Of a stretch of DNA of 64,000 nucleotides, positions 16,665-25,635 are shown one piece after another. How positions within the stretch are numbered: position 1 is the stretch's first letter; every line of letters begins with the position of its first letter. This stretch comes from KBS-96 sp964247975 (GTDB lineage: Bacteria; Acidobacteriota; Terriglobia; Bryobacterales; Bryobacteraceae): positions 23,702 to 87,701 of the forward strand of contig CAXTWH010000020.1 in the NCBI GenBank assembly GCA_964247975.1, given 5' to 3'. The translations under genes and the position numbers were made by a program. A model generated the notes under the pieces. The model ran no database searches, had not been told where the DNA came from, and was given only the letters and a program-made list of their open reading frames with translations.

Positions 16665-17774
16665 GTGATAATCCATACGGATGTTTGCATTGTCGGGGGA
16701 GGTCCAGCAGGTCTTGCTGCTGCCATAGCCGCGCGGCAGCAAGGGCTTCAAGCAGTAGTTTTCGATTGTGCCACGCTTCCCATTGATAAAGCATGCGGTG
16801 AAGGCTTGATGCCGGATAGCCTTCAGGCATTGAGAATTCTGGGAATTGACGTTGATACTTTAAACGGAGCGCCCATGAGGGGATTGCGCTTTTTCAATGG
16901 GCCGGTAACGGCAGAAGCTCAATTTTCGAGCGGAACCGGCCTGACGGTGCGGCGGACTGAATTACATCGAGTTCTGGGTAAACGGGCGGAAGAATGCGGT
17001 GTTCAATTGCATTGGGGCGTGAAGCGAGTATTGGTTTCAGCAGCGCAAGTGCTGGTGGACGATAAACAAATCAGAACCCGTTATGTGATCGGCGCGGATG
17101 GTCAAAACTCACCACTGCGCCGGAGCATTGGCTTGCATCGTGTCTGGTATGAAAAGCGGCGGTATGGCTTTCGGCAGCATTTTCGGCTGCCGCCTTGGTC
17201 TGACTATGTGGAAGTGTATTGGAACCGGAAATTTCAGGTGTACGTTACGCCGGTGCAGGAAAAAGAAATTAGCGTGGCCGTCGTGTCGACGGATGCGAAG
17301 CTGCGCTTGAAGAACGCTTTGGAAGCGTTTCCGGAATTGGAGCAGCGGCTGCTTGGCGCTCCGGCAACTTCGCCGGAGATGGGTGCTCTTACTGTATCGA
17401 GGCGATTGCGCCGAGTCTGGAAAAACAATTTCGCTTTAACCGGAGATGCTTCCGGCTCAGTGGATTCGGTCACGGGCGAAGGATTGTGCCTCGCTTTCAA
17501 GGAAGCGGCCGCTTTAGGCCAAGCCTTAAAACAAGAAAACCTGTCTGTTTATCAACACCGGCATGACGCGATCAACAGAAGGGCTAGACTGATGACTCGC
17601 CTGTTGTTGCTCCTATCCGAACATGACACACTGCGTTCTCGAGTTCTACAAGCCTTGCGGGAACAGCCTGATGTGTTTGCCGGCTTTCTGGATTTTCATA
17701 TCGGGCATGGTTCGCTGCTGGATATCAACATCAGGCAATGGTGTCAATTGGGGCATCAGGTGTTGGTGGTTTGA
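16665..17774 (+). CDS. FAD-dependent oxidoreductase (UbiH/geranylgeranyl-reductase-like)
   Basis: A group A flavoprotein monooxygenase/reductase. The Rossmann motif VGGGPAG is at residues 10-16, the second FAD motif is VIGADGQNS near 142-150, and GDASGSVDSVTGEG near 263-276 binds the flavin phosphate. It starts with GTG at 16665 after AAGGGACGAG. It is coupled to the type III PKS gene, so it probably hydroxylates, oxidises or reduces the polyketide product. An independent role in lipid or quinone metabolism is possible. No methyltransferase, common in such operons, follows. Confidence 0.85.
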   Translation: MIIHTDVCIVGGGPAGLAAAIAARQQGLQAVVFDCATLPIDKACGEGLMPDSLQALRILGIDVDTLNGAPMRGLRFFNGPVTAEAQFSSGTGLTVRRTELHRVLGKRAEECGVQLHWGVKRVLVSAAQVLVDDKQIRTRYVIGADGQNSPLRRSIGLHRVWYEKRRYGFRQHFRLPPWSDYVEVYWNRKFQVYVTPVQEKEISVAVVSTDAKLRLKNALEAFPELEQRLLGAPATSPEMGALTVSRRLRRVWKNNFALTGDASGSVDSVTGEGLCLAFKEAAALGQALKQENLSVYQHRHDAINRRARLMTRLLLLLSEHDTLRSRVLQALREQPDVFAGFLDFHIGHGSLLDINIRQWCQLGHQVLVV

Positions 17775-18037
17775 CACTCTGAGAAAGCCATATGTAGACG
17801 AAAACCTCGGATTTCACCTAAGGCTGGGGTCGATCAATCGTGGATCGATCCGAAATGGTTTTGGCGCTGACCATCCTTCTCGGAAAACTTTTTCTTCGGG
17901 ATCAATCAAGTAATTCCATTCTTGAGGAATAACAGCAGAGGGTACTGGTGTGGAACTGGTTTGCATAACCTAATTCATTAAAAAGTTTACATAATAAATG
18001 TTATCGGAACTAAATTCAAGAATCACTAATTGTTCTA

Positions 18038-18874
18038 CTACTGCGGCGGACGTGCTGCCTTCGGCGGCGGAGGTAGTTGTTGAACAGCAGCTTTCACCGA
18101 GTTTAATTGGCCGGTAATGTCGTCCCGGTAGTTGGCTTGGGGCAGATTTTGGATTTCCTGTTCCACTGCTTTCACGCGATTGCCCGGCGTCGGATGATCG
18201 GACATGAAGTTTGCCAGTTTTCCTTCGCTGCCTTGCGATTCCAGCTTCTCGAAGAAGCGGGCCATCTCCAGCGGGTTATAGCCGACATCGGCCATGATCA
18301 ATGCTCCGTTGTAGTCGGCTTGCGCTTCCGCATCCCGCGAATACTTTAGCAAAACCGAATTAGCCGTTAAGCCCACACCCATGCGTCCCAATGTACCGAG
18401 AATGCCGTTGCCCATGATGTTTCCCGCGAGCGCAGCGGGTAGCTGAATAAACTCCGATTTCGACATTTGATGGGTTCCGTGGCGCAGCACCACATGGCTC
18501 ATTTCATGCGCCATTACCCCGGCAAGCTGCGCCTCGTTATCGGCAGCCGTAATGGTGGCTGTGTTGATAAACATGGGGCCGCCCGGAAGTGCAAAGGCGT
18601 TGATGTTTTTGTCGTATACACCTTGGAATGAGAAAGGCCAATTACCGGCGTGCGGCGAAGAAGCCAGTTTCTGGCCCAGAGCGGTCAGGTACCCATTGAT
18701 CCGAGTGTCATGAAGCACGGGCTGCTGGGATTCTACCTGCGCCTTTGCTTCTTTGCCGAGTTGGACATCCTGTTGCGGCGAGAAAAGGTTGAAGCCCGGC
18801 TTAGGAGCCTTGATTTCAGCCCCAATAGTGCCTGCCCCTATCATAAAAATTCCCAGTAGCGCAATTTTTCTCAT
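18038..18874 (-). CDS. M48-family periplasmic zinc metalloprotease
   Basis: A secreted metallopeptidase of the BepA/LoiP type. The N-terminal signal peptide is MRKIALLGIFMIGAGTIGA. The catalytic HEMSH is at 123-127, with the third zinc ligand E183 in SRDAEAQAD. In the family these proteases degrade misfolded outer-membrane proteins. The segment FALPGGPMFINT before the active site is typical. The C-terminus is Pro-rich and has no TPR domain, unlike BepA. At 278 residues it is of normal size. The gene is transcribed alone, divergent from ilvE. Confidence 0.93.
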   Translation of the reverse strand: MRKIALLGIFMIGAGTIGAEIKAPKPGFNLFSPQQDVQLGKEAKAQVESQQPVLHDTRINGYLTALGQKLASSPHAGNWPFSFQGVYDKNINAFALPGGPMFINTATITAADNEAQLAGVMAHEMSHVVLRHGTHQMSKSEFIQLPAALAGNIMGNGILGTLGRMGVGLTANSVLLKYSRDAEAQADYNGALIMADVGYNPLEMARFFEKLESQGSEGKLANFMSDHPTPGNRVKAVEQEIQNLPQANYRDDITGQLNSVKAAVQQLPPPPKAARPPQ

Positions 18875-18950
18875 TCACCAAATTCCTTAACGGACTCGCT
18901 TTACTTACTTCAACATAGACTGTTTGCCCAGCGGAATCCAGCAAATTCGT

Positions 18951-18956
18951 TATAAT
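18951..18956 (+). promoter_or_regulatory. -10 element of ilvE, probably leaderless
   Basis: A perfect TATAAT ends 7 bases before the ilvE ATG, so transcription would begin at or next to the start codon. No Shine-Dalgarno sequence lies between. A matching -35 is not clear (TTGCCC at 18924 would need a 21-base spacer). Confidence 0.5.
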
Positions 18957-18963
18957 TTCGGAC

Positions 18964-19914
18964 ATGTTGAAGGCGACTGAAAAAATCTGGCATAACGGCC
19001 AGTTTGTGTCCTGGAACGAAGCTAACATCCATGTGCTTTCCCATGTTGTCAGCTATGGCAGCTCGGTGTTCGAGGGCGTTCGCTGTTATGAAACGCAGAA
19101 CGGGCCGGCAGTGTTCCGCGCGCCCGAACACGCGCGCCGTTTGCTCGATTCGGCCAAAATCTACCGCATGGACGTGCCTTTTTCGGTAGAAGAAATTACC
19201 AAGGCGATGGTTGATACGGTTCGCGGCAACAACCTAAAATCATGCTATATCCGGCCCATTGTTCTGCGTGGCTATGGCGATGTGGGCGTGCTGCCCCGCG
19301 GAAATCCGATTGAAACCTACATTGCGGTCTGGGAATGGGGCAAATATCTGGGTGATGAAGCAATGGCTGAAGGCGTAGATGTGGGGATTTCCTCCTGGAC
19401 GCGCATTGCCCCGAACACACTTCCCGCGCTGGCGAAAGCCGGAGCTAATTATATGAACTCGCAGTTGATCCGCATGGAAGCGGCAGCTAACGGCTACGCG
19501 GAAGGCATTGCGCTGGACCAGAGCGGGTTTGTGAGCGAAGGATCAGGCGAAAATATTTTCGTGATTCGGGACGGAAAAGTGTATACGCCGCCCTTAAGCG
19601 CCTCAGTGCTACCCGGCATTACGCGCGATACGATCGTCAAAATTGCGCAAGTTTTAGGTATACCGGTAGTGGAATCGGTGATTCCCCGGGAAATGCTTTA
19701 TATCGCCGATGAAGTATTCTTCTCTGGAACGGCGGTGGAAGTGACGCCGATCCGCTCGGTAGACCGTATTCAAGTGGGCGCTGGCCGCCGGGGGCCGATC
19801 ACGGAGAAAATTCAAAAGCATTTCTTTGAACTAGTGCAAGGCCGTATAAAAGATGAATTTGACTGGTTGATGCCGGTTACCGAAATCAAAGAACCCCAGC
19901 CGGTGGGTGCATAA
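18964..19914 (+). CDS. ilvE: Branched-chain amino acid aminotransferase IlvE
   Basis: A class IV PLP aminotransferase for the last step of Leu, Ile and Val synthesis and the first step of their breakdown. The PLP lysine is K158 (ALAKAGANYMNS). Other family stretches are HVVSYGSSVFEGVRCY, YIRPIVLRGYGDVGV, and GSGENIFV with the phosphate-binding TPI and GITRDT loops. At 316 residues it is of family length. It is transcribed alone from what looks like a leaderless promoter. The stop codon lies inside a hairpin (19892-19929). Confidence 0.95.
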   Translation: MLKATEKIWHNGQFVSWNEANIHVLSHVVSYGSSVFEGVRCYETQNGPAVFRAPEHARRLLDSAKIYRMDVPFSVEEITKAMVDTVRGNNLKSCYIRPIVLRGYGDVGVLPRGNPIETYIAVWEWGKYLGDEAMAEGVDVGISSWTRIAPNTLPALAKAGANYMNSQLIRMEAAANGYAEGIALDQSGFVSEGSGENIFVIRDGKVYTPPLSASVLPGITRDTIVKIAQVLGIPVVESVIPREMLYIADEVFFSGTAVEVTPIRSVDRIQVGAGRRGPITEKIQKHFFELVQGRIKDEFDWLMPVTEIKEPQPVGA

Positions 19915-19929
19915 ATGCAGGCTGGGGTT
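19892..19929 (+). terminator. Hairpin overlapping the ilvE stop codon
   Basis: Perfect 10-base arms AACCCCAGCC (19892-19901) and GGCTGGGGTT (19920-19929) flank the stop codon. Only a short interrupted T run (ATGATTTTC) follows, so termination efficiency is uncertain. The 5' arm is coding sequence for the last residues of ilvE. Confidence 0.55.
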
Positions 19930-20208
19930 ATGATTTTCGCTTCGGTAGGATGCGGAGTGAAGCGGTAATGGGTTTATCAGAAGACCAACTGCGGACGGAA
20001 ATCTGACAGCCACCTCCCCCGAGATTATCTGCCAGACTTCGCGTCCGCACTGGATCTGTTAATTGTTTTACCAGGATGCACGGTTCTCTGCCAAGAACGA
20101 ACAAGCTGATTTCAACATCTTTTATCTGCCTTTAAAATGCATCACTTAGGCCGATCCGCTTGTGCCAAACTTGTGTAAAAAACATTTAACAAGGAAACGT
20201 TTGTATCG

Positions 20209-21375
20209 ATGAACAACCAAGTTGTTGGACGCCTGCCGGGAACCCGCGCCGTTTATGAAATCGGCTTTCATTCTTTAATTCAATCGACAGATGAGTTGAT
20301 TGCGCCGCCCGAAACAGATGAATTCGTAGTGCCGGGATTCATTGATGTGCAGGTCAACGGTTTTGCGGGAGTGGATTACAACGATCCCGCAAGTTCCAGC
20401 GAACAAATAGTTCAATCGCTGCGCACCATGTTTTCTACTGGAGTGACGCGCTGCTTTCCGACCGTGATCACCGGGCCGCGCGAACGAATGGAAGGCGCGC
20501 TGCGGAATCTGATTCGAATCAAGCAGGAATTGGAGCGCAATCAACAGCCGGAAAGCGCCGCAATGGAAGCTTTCCACGTGGAAGGACCGCACATCTCGCC
20601 GGACGATGGTCCACGCGGCGCACATCCTCGTGAATACGTCCGTCCACCTGATTTTCAGGAATTCCAGCGTTGGCAGGAAGCCGCAGACGGTTTTGTTCGT
20701 TTAGTGACGGTATCGCCGGAGTGGCCGGAAGCGCCGCAATATGTCCGATCGGCAACCCGCACCGGAGTTGTAGTCAGCGTCGGGCATACCAAAGGAACAG
20801 CGGAGCAGATTCGCGCCGTGGTGGACGCCGGCGCTACTATGTCTACTCATTTGGGAAACGGCGCCCATGCGGTTCTGCCGAAAACCGCTAACTACATTTG
20901 GGATCAGTTGGCCGAACCACGCTTAGCTCCAAGCTTTATTGCGGATGGCATTCACATTCCTGCGCCATTTTTGAAAGCGGCGATCCGAGCTAAGGGAATT
21001 GAAAATTGCATTTTGGTCACGGATGCAGTGATGCCTGCTTTGTGCCAACCCGGTTTTTACCGCTTAGGCGCGGTGGAAGTGGAGTTGAAAGAAGACGGCA
21101 AAGTGGTTCTGAAAGGCGGAAACCGTTTGGCCGGATCTGCGTTGAGAATGGACGACGCCATCAGCAATGCAGTGAGAATGGCGGGTGTGTCTTTGCGTGA
21201 AGCGCTTAGCATGGCTACAGTGAATGCGGCTCGCGTGTGCCGTGTCGCAGGACGGCAGCGCGGGCTTGCACCAGGAGAAAAAGCGGACCTGGTGCGTTTC
21301 CGCTGGAATGAGGAAAGCCAATCGCTGCTGGTGCTTGAAACAATTCTGAACGGCGCAACTGTTTATAGGGCATGA
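20209..21375 (+). CDS. nagA: N-acetylglucosamine-6-phosphate deacetylase-like amidohydrolase
   Basis: A metal-dependent amidohydrolase. Family motifs in order are VVPGFIDVQVNGFAGVDY, AFHVEGPHISPDDGPRGAHP, VVSVGHTKGT, MSTHLGNGAHA, SFIADGIHIP and LVTDAV, followed by an RLAGSAL segment and GEKADLVRF. The His, Glu and Asp ligands are all present. It replaces the usual THLFNAM of NagA with THLGNGAH, so it belongs to a divergent subgroup and its substrate may differ from GlcNAc-6-P. At 388 residues it is full length. No sugar transporter or nagB is adjacent. Confidence 0.8.
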   Translation: MNNQVVGRLPGTRAVYEIGFHSLIQSTDELIAPPETDEFVVPGFIDVQVNGFAGVDYNDPASSSEQIVQSLRTMFSTGVTRCFPTVITGPRERMEGALRNLIRIKQELERNQQPESAAMEAFHVEGPHISPDDGPRGAHPREYVRPPDFQEFQRWQEAADGFVRLVTVSPEWPEAPQYVRSATRTGVVVSVGHTKGTAEQIRAVVDAGATMSTHLGNGAHAVLPKTANYIWDQLAEPRLAPSFIADGIHIPAPFLKAAIRAKGIENCILVTDAVMPALCQPGFYRLGAVEVELKEDGKVVLKGGNRLAGSALRMDDAISNAVRMAGVSLREALSMATVNAARVCRVAGRQRGLAPGEKADLVRFRWNEESQSLLVLETILNGATVYRA

Positions 21376-21553
21376 GCGAGAAAGAGTTCCGGGCGAACTG
21401 TTGATCGCAGACAATTACGGGCTGCCCATAACAAGGTGAAGGCAATCTTCTCGTATTATCACGTTCGCCAGTCCTAAATGGACAGAAACTGCGACTTGCT
21501 CTTAATCGGAGGCATCGTTTTGAGTGCCGACGTAAAATTGATTTGGAGACAAT

Positions 21554-22159
21554 ATGGCATTTACACTTCCACCACTTCCCTACTCCCCTGACGCACTCGA
21601 ACCAAACATCGACAAAGCAACAATGGAGTTGCACCATGATAAACACCACAATACGTATGTGACGAATTTAAACAAGGCTCTGGAATCCGCTCCGGACTTG
21701 GCAAGCAAGAGCCTGGAGGAATTGCTGGCTAACAACTGCGCCATTGTTCCTGAAAGCATTCGCACCGCTGTTCGCAACAATGGCGGCGGTCATGCGAACC
21801 ATTCATTTTTCTGGCCCATTCTGGGGCATGGCAAAGGCGGTAGTCCGACCGGCGAAATCGCCAGCGTGATTGAATCAAACTTCGGCAGTTTCGAAGGCTT
21901 CAAGGAAAAATTCAATGCCGCAGCAACCGCCCGCTTCGGGTCCGGTTGGGCTTGGCTGACGAAAGACGGTTCAGGCAAGTTCGAAATTACATCCAGTGCC
22001 AACCAGGACAGTCCCTTAATGGAAGGCAAGAAGCCGATTCTTGGTTTGGACGTTTGGGAACATGCTTACTACCTGAAATACCAAAATCGCCGTCCTGAAT
22101 ACATTGCGGCTTGGTGGAATGTGGTGAATTGGGATGAAGTTAACAAGCAGTTGAAGTAG
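21554..22159 (+). CDS. sodA: Superoxide dismutase, Mn/Fe type (second copy)
   Basis: A cytosolic SOD with metal ligands H27, H83, D166 and H170. It has GGGHANH and the C-terminal-domain Gln in SANQDSPL, which favours manganese or cambialistic use. At 201 residues it matches SodA in length and has no N-terminal extension, unlike the paralogue at 1832-2518. GGAG sits 6-7 bases before the ATG. It is transcribed alone, probably as the housekeeping copy. A hairpin follows at 22182. Confidence 0.97.
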   Translation: MAFTLPPLPYSPDALEPNIDKATMELHHDKHHNTYVTNLNKALESAPDLASKSLEELLANNCAIVPESIRTAVRNNGGGHANHSFFWPILGHGKGGSPTGEIASVIESNFGSFEGFKEKFNAAATARFGSGWAWLTKDGSGKFEITSSANQDSPLMEGKKPILGLDVWEHAYYLKYQNRRPEYIAAWWNVVNWDEVNKQLK

Positions 22160-22181
22160 TTACCTCACTAATAAAAACCAA

Positions 22182-22218
22182 TGGCCGGAACGGAAAAATA
22201 TTTCTTCCATTCCGGCCA
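22182..22218 (-). terminator. Hairpin terminator between convergent genes
   Basis: Arms TGGCCGGAA (22182-22190) and TTCCGGCCA (22210-22218) form a 9-base stem. On the minus strand it is followed by TTGGTTTTTATT, so it best serves leftward transcripts (the 19-residue ORF and the molybdenum hydroxylase operon). On the plus strand no T run follows, but it may still protect the SOD transcript. Confidence 0.65.
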
Positions 22219-22236
22219 GAACTGAATGCTGATTCG

Positions 22237-22296
22237 CTATTCTTTCTTCTTTTTGGGCTTTTTCGTTTCTTTTTTGCGATCCTGTCCTTTAGCCAT
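22237..22296 (-). CDS. 19-residue Lys-rich small protein
   Basis: The ATG at 22296 reads MAKGQDRKKETKKPKKKKE and ends in TAG. GGGAGG lies 8 bases upstream, one of the best ribosome-binding sites in the window. The peptide is very basic (10 of 19 residues Lys or Arg) and has no membrane segment. Short Lys-rich proteins starting MAKGQ/MAKGK are familiar from other bacteria, but no function is known to me. It lies 55 bases downstream of the molybdenum hydroxylase operon and just before the leftward terminator. It may be transcribed alone or by read-through. Confidence 0.65.
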   Translation of the reverse strand: MAKGQDRKKETKKPKKKKE

Positions 22297-22351
22297 CGTT
22301 CGGTCCTCCCATTGATTAAGTTATCACCAAACGCAAACAGGACGAAATGTT

Positions 22352-24643
22352 TTAAAGCAGTTTGTCGAGCGTAATTGGTAAATCGCGAACGCGCTTGCCG
22401 GTCGCGTGAAATACCGCGTTCGCTACTGCCGCTGCCGCCCCGGTAATGCCGATCTCGCCGATGCCGTGCGCGCCAAGCGGCGTATGCGGATCCGGAATAT
22501 CAAGAAAATACGCTTCAATGCGGGGAACGTCAGCGTTCACCGGCACGTGGTACTCCGCTAGGCTGGGGTTCATAATGCGTCCGGTGCGATCGTCAAACAA
22601 GGTTTCTTCCGTTAACGCCATGCCGATGCCCATGATAATTCCGCCGTAGAACTGCGATCGCGCTGTTTTCGGATTGAGGATGCGGCCCGTGTCGAACGCG
22701 CCTACCCAGCGCGCGATGCGCACTTCACCGGTTTGCTCATGAACGCGCACCTCACAGAACTGTGCGCCATAAGAACCCATCGAGTATTTTAATGATTCTA
22801 ACGGCTTGCCGGACATGGATTCAGCTTCGAGAAAGCTTCGCTTCGTCCGGGCCAGAATGGAAACGTAAGTTTCACCCACATCTCGCTTATCGCGGCGAAA
22901 CAAACCGCCGTCGCAGGCCCGAACGTCATCAAAATGCGCGCCAGCTAAGGGCGAATTAGAATCCTGCTTTGCCAACTTCAGCAGTTCGCGATGAAGTTGT
23001 TCACAAGTTAGTTGTATGGCCAGCGCAACACTGATGGTCTGGTTGGAGCCTCCGGCTACCGGAGCTTGCGGCAGGTCGGTATCCCCGTATTCAAAGCGCA
23101 CGGCTGTAATCGGCAATCCGAGTCGTTCCGCTGCCTGTTGCGTTTGTACAGTGGCCGTACCCATGCCCATCTCCTGCGCCGAACTTTGCACCACGGCTGT
23201 TCCATCCGCATTGATGCGGACTTTGGCGGCAGCCGGAAACCGATAAGCCGGGTAGAAAGCGGTAGCCACGCCTTGGCCTACCCACCATTGACCGTCCCGC
23301 GTGGAGCGCGGCTTCGGCGCTCGGTTCTGCCAGCCAAATTTTTCCGCGCCGAGTTGGTAAGCTTCTTTGAAATGGCGGCTGGAGAATGGCGTTCCCTTAG
23401 CCGGATCTTTCTCCGGATCGTTGCGCAGCCGCAGTTCAATCGGATCAATTCCCGATGCATAGGCCAGTTCATCCAGGGCTGATTCCAGCGCAAACGTGCC
23501 AATTGATTCGCCGGGCGCGCGCATGAACGTGTTCGAAACCGTATCGAGAATCATGACTTTCTGGCTGACAAACAGATTGTCAGTAGCGTACAAATGCCGC
23601 GCCGGAAACGAAAATTGTTCAGGAAATTCGTTGGTGGTAGAAGTCGCTGTCACCCCGGTATGAATCAACGAAACAAGCTTGCCGGCTTTATCCGCGCCCA
23701 AGGCGACGCGCTGTTCGGAAGCTGTCCGTCCGCCCACATTTCGAAACACTCCTTCCCGCGAGAGGACTAATTTTACTGGCCGTTCCACTACTTTGGCGGC
23801 CAGAGCGCAAAGTTGAACGTGACTCCACATGGAGCCTTTGCCGCCGAAACCACCGCCAACAAACGGCGCGAGAACCCGGACATTTTCTTTATCGAGCGAG
23901 AATATCTTGGCCAGCGAATCCCGCACGCCGTGCACAAACTGGGAAGCATCGTAAACGGTCAGTTTGTCGCCATTCCAAACCGCCGTGGTTCCATGCAGCT
24001 CGATCGCATTGTGGTTATGACGCGGCGTTGTATAGGTTTGGTCAACTTTGAACACAGCAGTGGCCAGCGCCGATTCAGCATTGCCGCGATCAACCTCCGC
24101 ATCTTCACCCATAATTTGTTTGGGTTTAATTGCGTGGTCTTTTTCCTTTTCAAAGGACAATGCGGCGTCTTTCCGCTTGTATTTAACCTGTATCAGCGAA
24201 CAAGCGTATTCGGCCCGTTCCAGCGTTTCAGCCACTACGATCGCCACCGGTTGGCCGTTCCAGTAAATTTCATCGGTATTCAGAACGTTTGCTTTGCTTC
24301 CGGCGGCATCGGTTCCGCCAGCCGGGCTGAACAGCGGCGGATTCTCCATTTTCGGGGCGTTCTGGTGAGTGATCACGGCAATCACACCATTGGCTTCTTG
24401 CGCTTCGCTAACATCGATGCTTCTGATTGACCCTTTCGCGATTGTGCTGAAGGCAAGCGCAGCGTGAGCCAAATGTTCCAACGGGTATTCAGCGGCGAAC
24501 GGAGCGTGGCCGGTAACTTTTTGCGCCCCATCTATACGGTCGATCGGCTTTCCAATAATCCGGTCCGCTTCGCTTAACTCATCACGATCACGGTCCGGCA
24601 CAAATTGCACGACCGCTTCGGTCACTTTCGACAGAATGCTCAT
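22352..24643 (-). CDS. Molybdopterin-binding catalytic subunit of aldehyde/xanthine dehydrogenase family
   Basis: The large subunit of a three-part molybdenum hydroxylase. It binds the molybdenum-pterin cofactor and oxidises an aldehyde or N-heterocycle. It has the AdoXDH small domain (IGKPIDRIDGAQKVTGHAPFAAEY) and pterin loops (GGFGGKG, FMRAPGESIGTFALESALDELA). The general base Glu is in GAHGIGEIG (E730). The Cys-containing active-site loop of CO dehydrogenase (VAYRCSFR) is absent, so this is not a form I CO dehydrogenase. At 763 residues it matches PaoC/YagR-type enzymes. Its start overlaps the FAD-subunit stop (ATGA). Confidence 0.94.
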   Translation of the reverse strand: MSILSKVTEAVVQFVPDRDRDELSEADRIIGKPIDRIDGAQKVTGHAPFAAEYPLEHLAHAALAFSTIAKGSIRSIDVSEAQEANGVIAVITHQNAPKMENPPLFSPAGGTDAAGSKANVLNTDEIYWNGQPVAIVVAETLERAEYACSLIQVKYKRKDAALSFEKEKDHAIKPKQIMGEDAEVDRGNAESALATAVFKVDQTYTTPRHNHNAIELHGTTAVWNGDKLTVYDASQFVHGVRDSLAKIFSLDKENVRVLAPFVGGGFGGKGSMWSHVQLCALAAKVVERPVKLVLSREGVFRNVGGRTASEQRVALGADKAGKLVSLIHTGVTATSTTNEFPEQFSFPARHLYATDNLFVSQKVMILDTVSNTFMRAPGESIGTFALESALDELAYASGIDPIELRLRNDPEKDPAKGTPFSSRHFKEAYQLGAEKFGWQNRAPKPRSTRDGQWWVGQGVATAFYPAYRFPAAAKVRINADGTAVVQSSAQEMGMGTATVQTQQAAERLGLPITAVRFEYGDTDLPQAPVAGGSNQTISVALAIQLTCEQLHRELLKLAKQDSNSPLAGAHFDDVRACDGGLFRRDKRDVGETYVSILARTKRSFLEAESMSGKPLESLKYSMGSYGAQFCEVRVHEQTGEVRIARWVGAFDTGRILNPKTARSQFYGGIIMGIGMALTEETLFDDRTGRIMNPSLAEYHVPVNADVPRIEAYFLDIPDPHTPLGAHGIGEIGITGAAAAVANAVFHATGKRVRDLPITLDKLL

Positions 24644-25635
24644 TGCGCTGTTCCTCCTTCCGACAATTCTGTTAATGCCTCAACAATCATGCGCTTTGCC
24701 AGTTCGATCTTAAACCCATTGAACCGGTAAGGCCGAGCCGCTGCGAGTTCCGCTTCCGCCGCTTCGCGGAACATTGCTTCACTAGCTGGTTTGCCCGTTA
24801 ACTGCTGCTCGGCAAGGGTGGCGCGCCAAGGCTTATGCGCCACTCCGCCCAACGCTAATCGAACGTTGCTGATTTTGCCGTTCTGCGTTTCCAGTGCCGC
24901 CGCGACCGATACAATGGCGAACGCGTAGCTGGCGCGGTCACGCGCTTTCCGGTAAACAGAATTCATCGCCAACGGAAGTTCTGGTAAATCCACTGCTGTG
25001 ATGATTTCATCTGGCTGCAAGTTGGTGTCAATCTGCGGCGTGTCGCCGGGCAAACGATGAAATTCCACCAGCGGAATGGTTCGATTGCCGTTTTTGCCCG
25101 ATATCTGGACCACCGCGCCAAGGGCCGCCAGCGCCACGCACATATCGGATGGGTGTGTCGCAATACATGCTTCCGAAGTGCCGAGAACGGCATGAATGCG
25201 GTTGAATCCTTCAATGGCGTCGCAGCCTGCGCCGGGCTGGCGTTTGTTGCAGCGTGCTGTGTCGTCATAAAAGTAATAACACCGGGTCCGCTGCATCAGG
25301 TTGCCGCCGGTAGTGGCCATGTTTCGCAGTTGCGCCGAAGCCCCCATCAGAATTGCCTGCGAAAGCATCGGGTAGCGGGCGCGAATTTGTTGATGCGCCG
25401 CTAAGCGACTGTTGCTGACCAGCGCGCCAATGCGCAGCCCACCCGACGGCAATTCTTCGATTTGAGACAAAGGCAATCGCGTGATATCAACCAGCGCGGA
25501 AGGCTGCTCAATGCCTTCGCGCATCAAATCAATCAAATTCGTTCCGCCACCCAAAACTTTGGTGTGGGCGTTCTCCGACAAAAGATGCAGCGCGGCAGAA
25601 ACGTCTTGCGCGCTGGCATAAGCAAAATTGTTCAT
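24640..25635 (-). CDS. FAD-binding subunit with extra 4Fe-4S site (PaoB/YagS-like)
   Basis: The CO-dehydrogenase-flavoprotein fold is seen in VLGGGTNLIDLM (27-38) and MATTGGNLMQRTRC. Cysteines 119, 129, 138 and 157 (RCYYFYD...CNKRQPGAGC...EAC) form the insertion that in E. coli PaoB holds an additional [4Fe-4S] cluster. This places the enzyme in the PaoABC-like aldehyde oxidoreductase group rather than among classical xanthine dehydrogenases. It overlaps both neighbours by ATGA junctions. Electrons pass from molybdenum through the FeS subunit to this FAD. Confidence 0.93.
   Translation of the reverse strand: MNNFAYASAQDVSAALHLLSENAHTKVLGGGTNLIDLMREGIEQPSALVDITRLPLSQIEELPSGGLRIGALVSNSRLAAHQQIRARYPMLSQAILMGASAQLRNMATTGGNLMQRTRCYYFYDDTARCNKRQPGAGCDAIEGFNRIHAVLGTSEACIATHPSDMCVALAALGAVVQISGKNGNRTIPLVEFHRLPGDTPQIDTNLQPDEIITAVDLPELPLAMNSVYRKARDRASYAFAIVSVAAALETQNGKISNVRLALGGVAHKPWRATLAEQQLTGKPASEAMFREAAEAELAAARPYRFNGFKIELAKRMIVEALTELSEGGTAQ

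Noticed and set aside
17775..18037. tRNA or small RNA gene in the spacer before the M48 protease
   Set aside because: No cloverleaf arms or CCA-type end could be drawn; only a short GGATCGATCC palindrome is present.
23813..24430. 205-residue plus-strand ORF opposite the molybdenum subunit
   Set aside because: Antisense shadow of a well-supported large subunit; the protein has no plausible domain.
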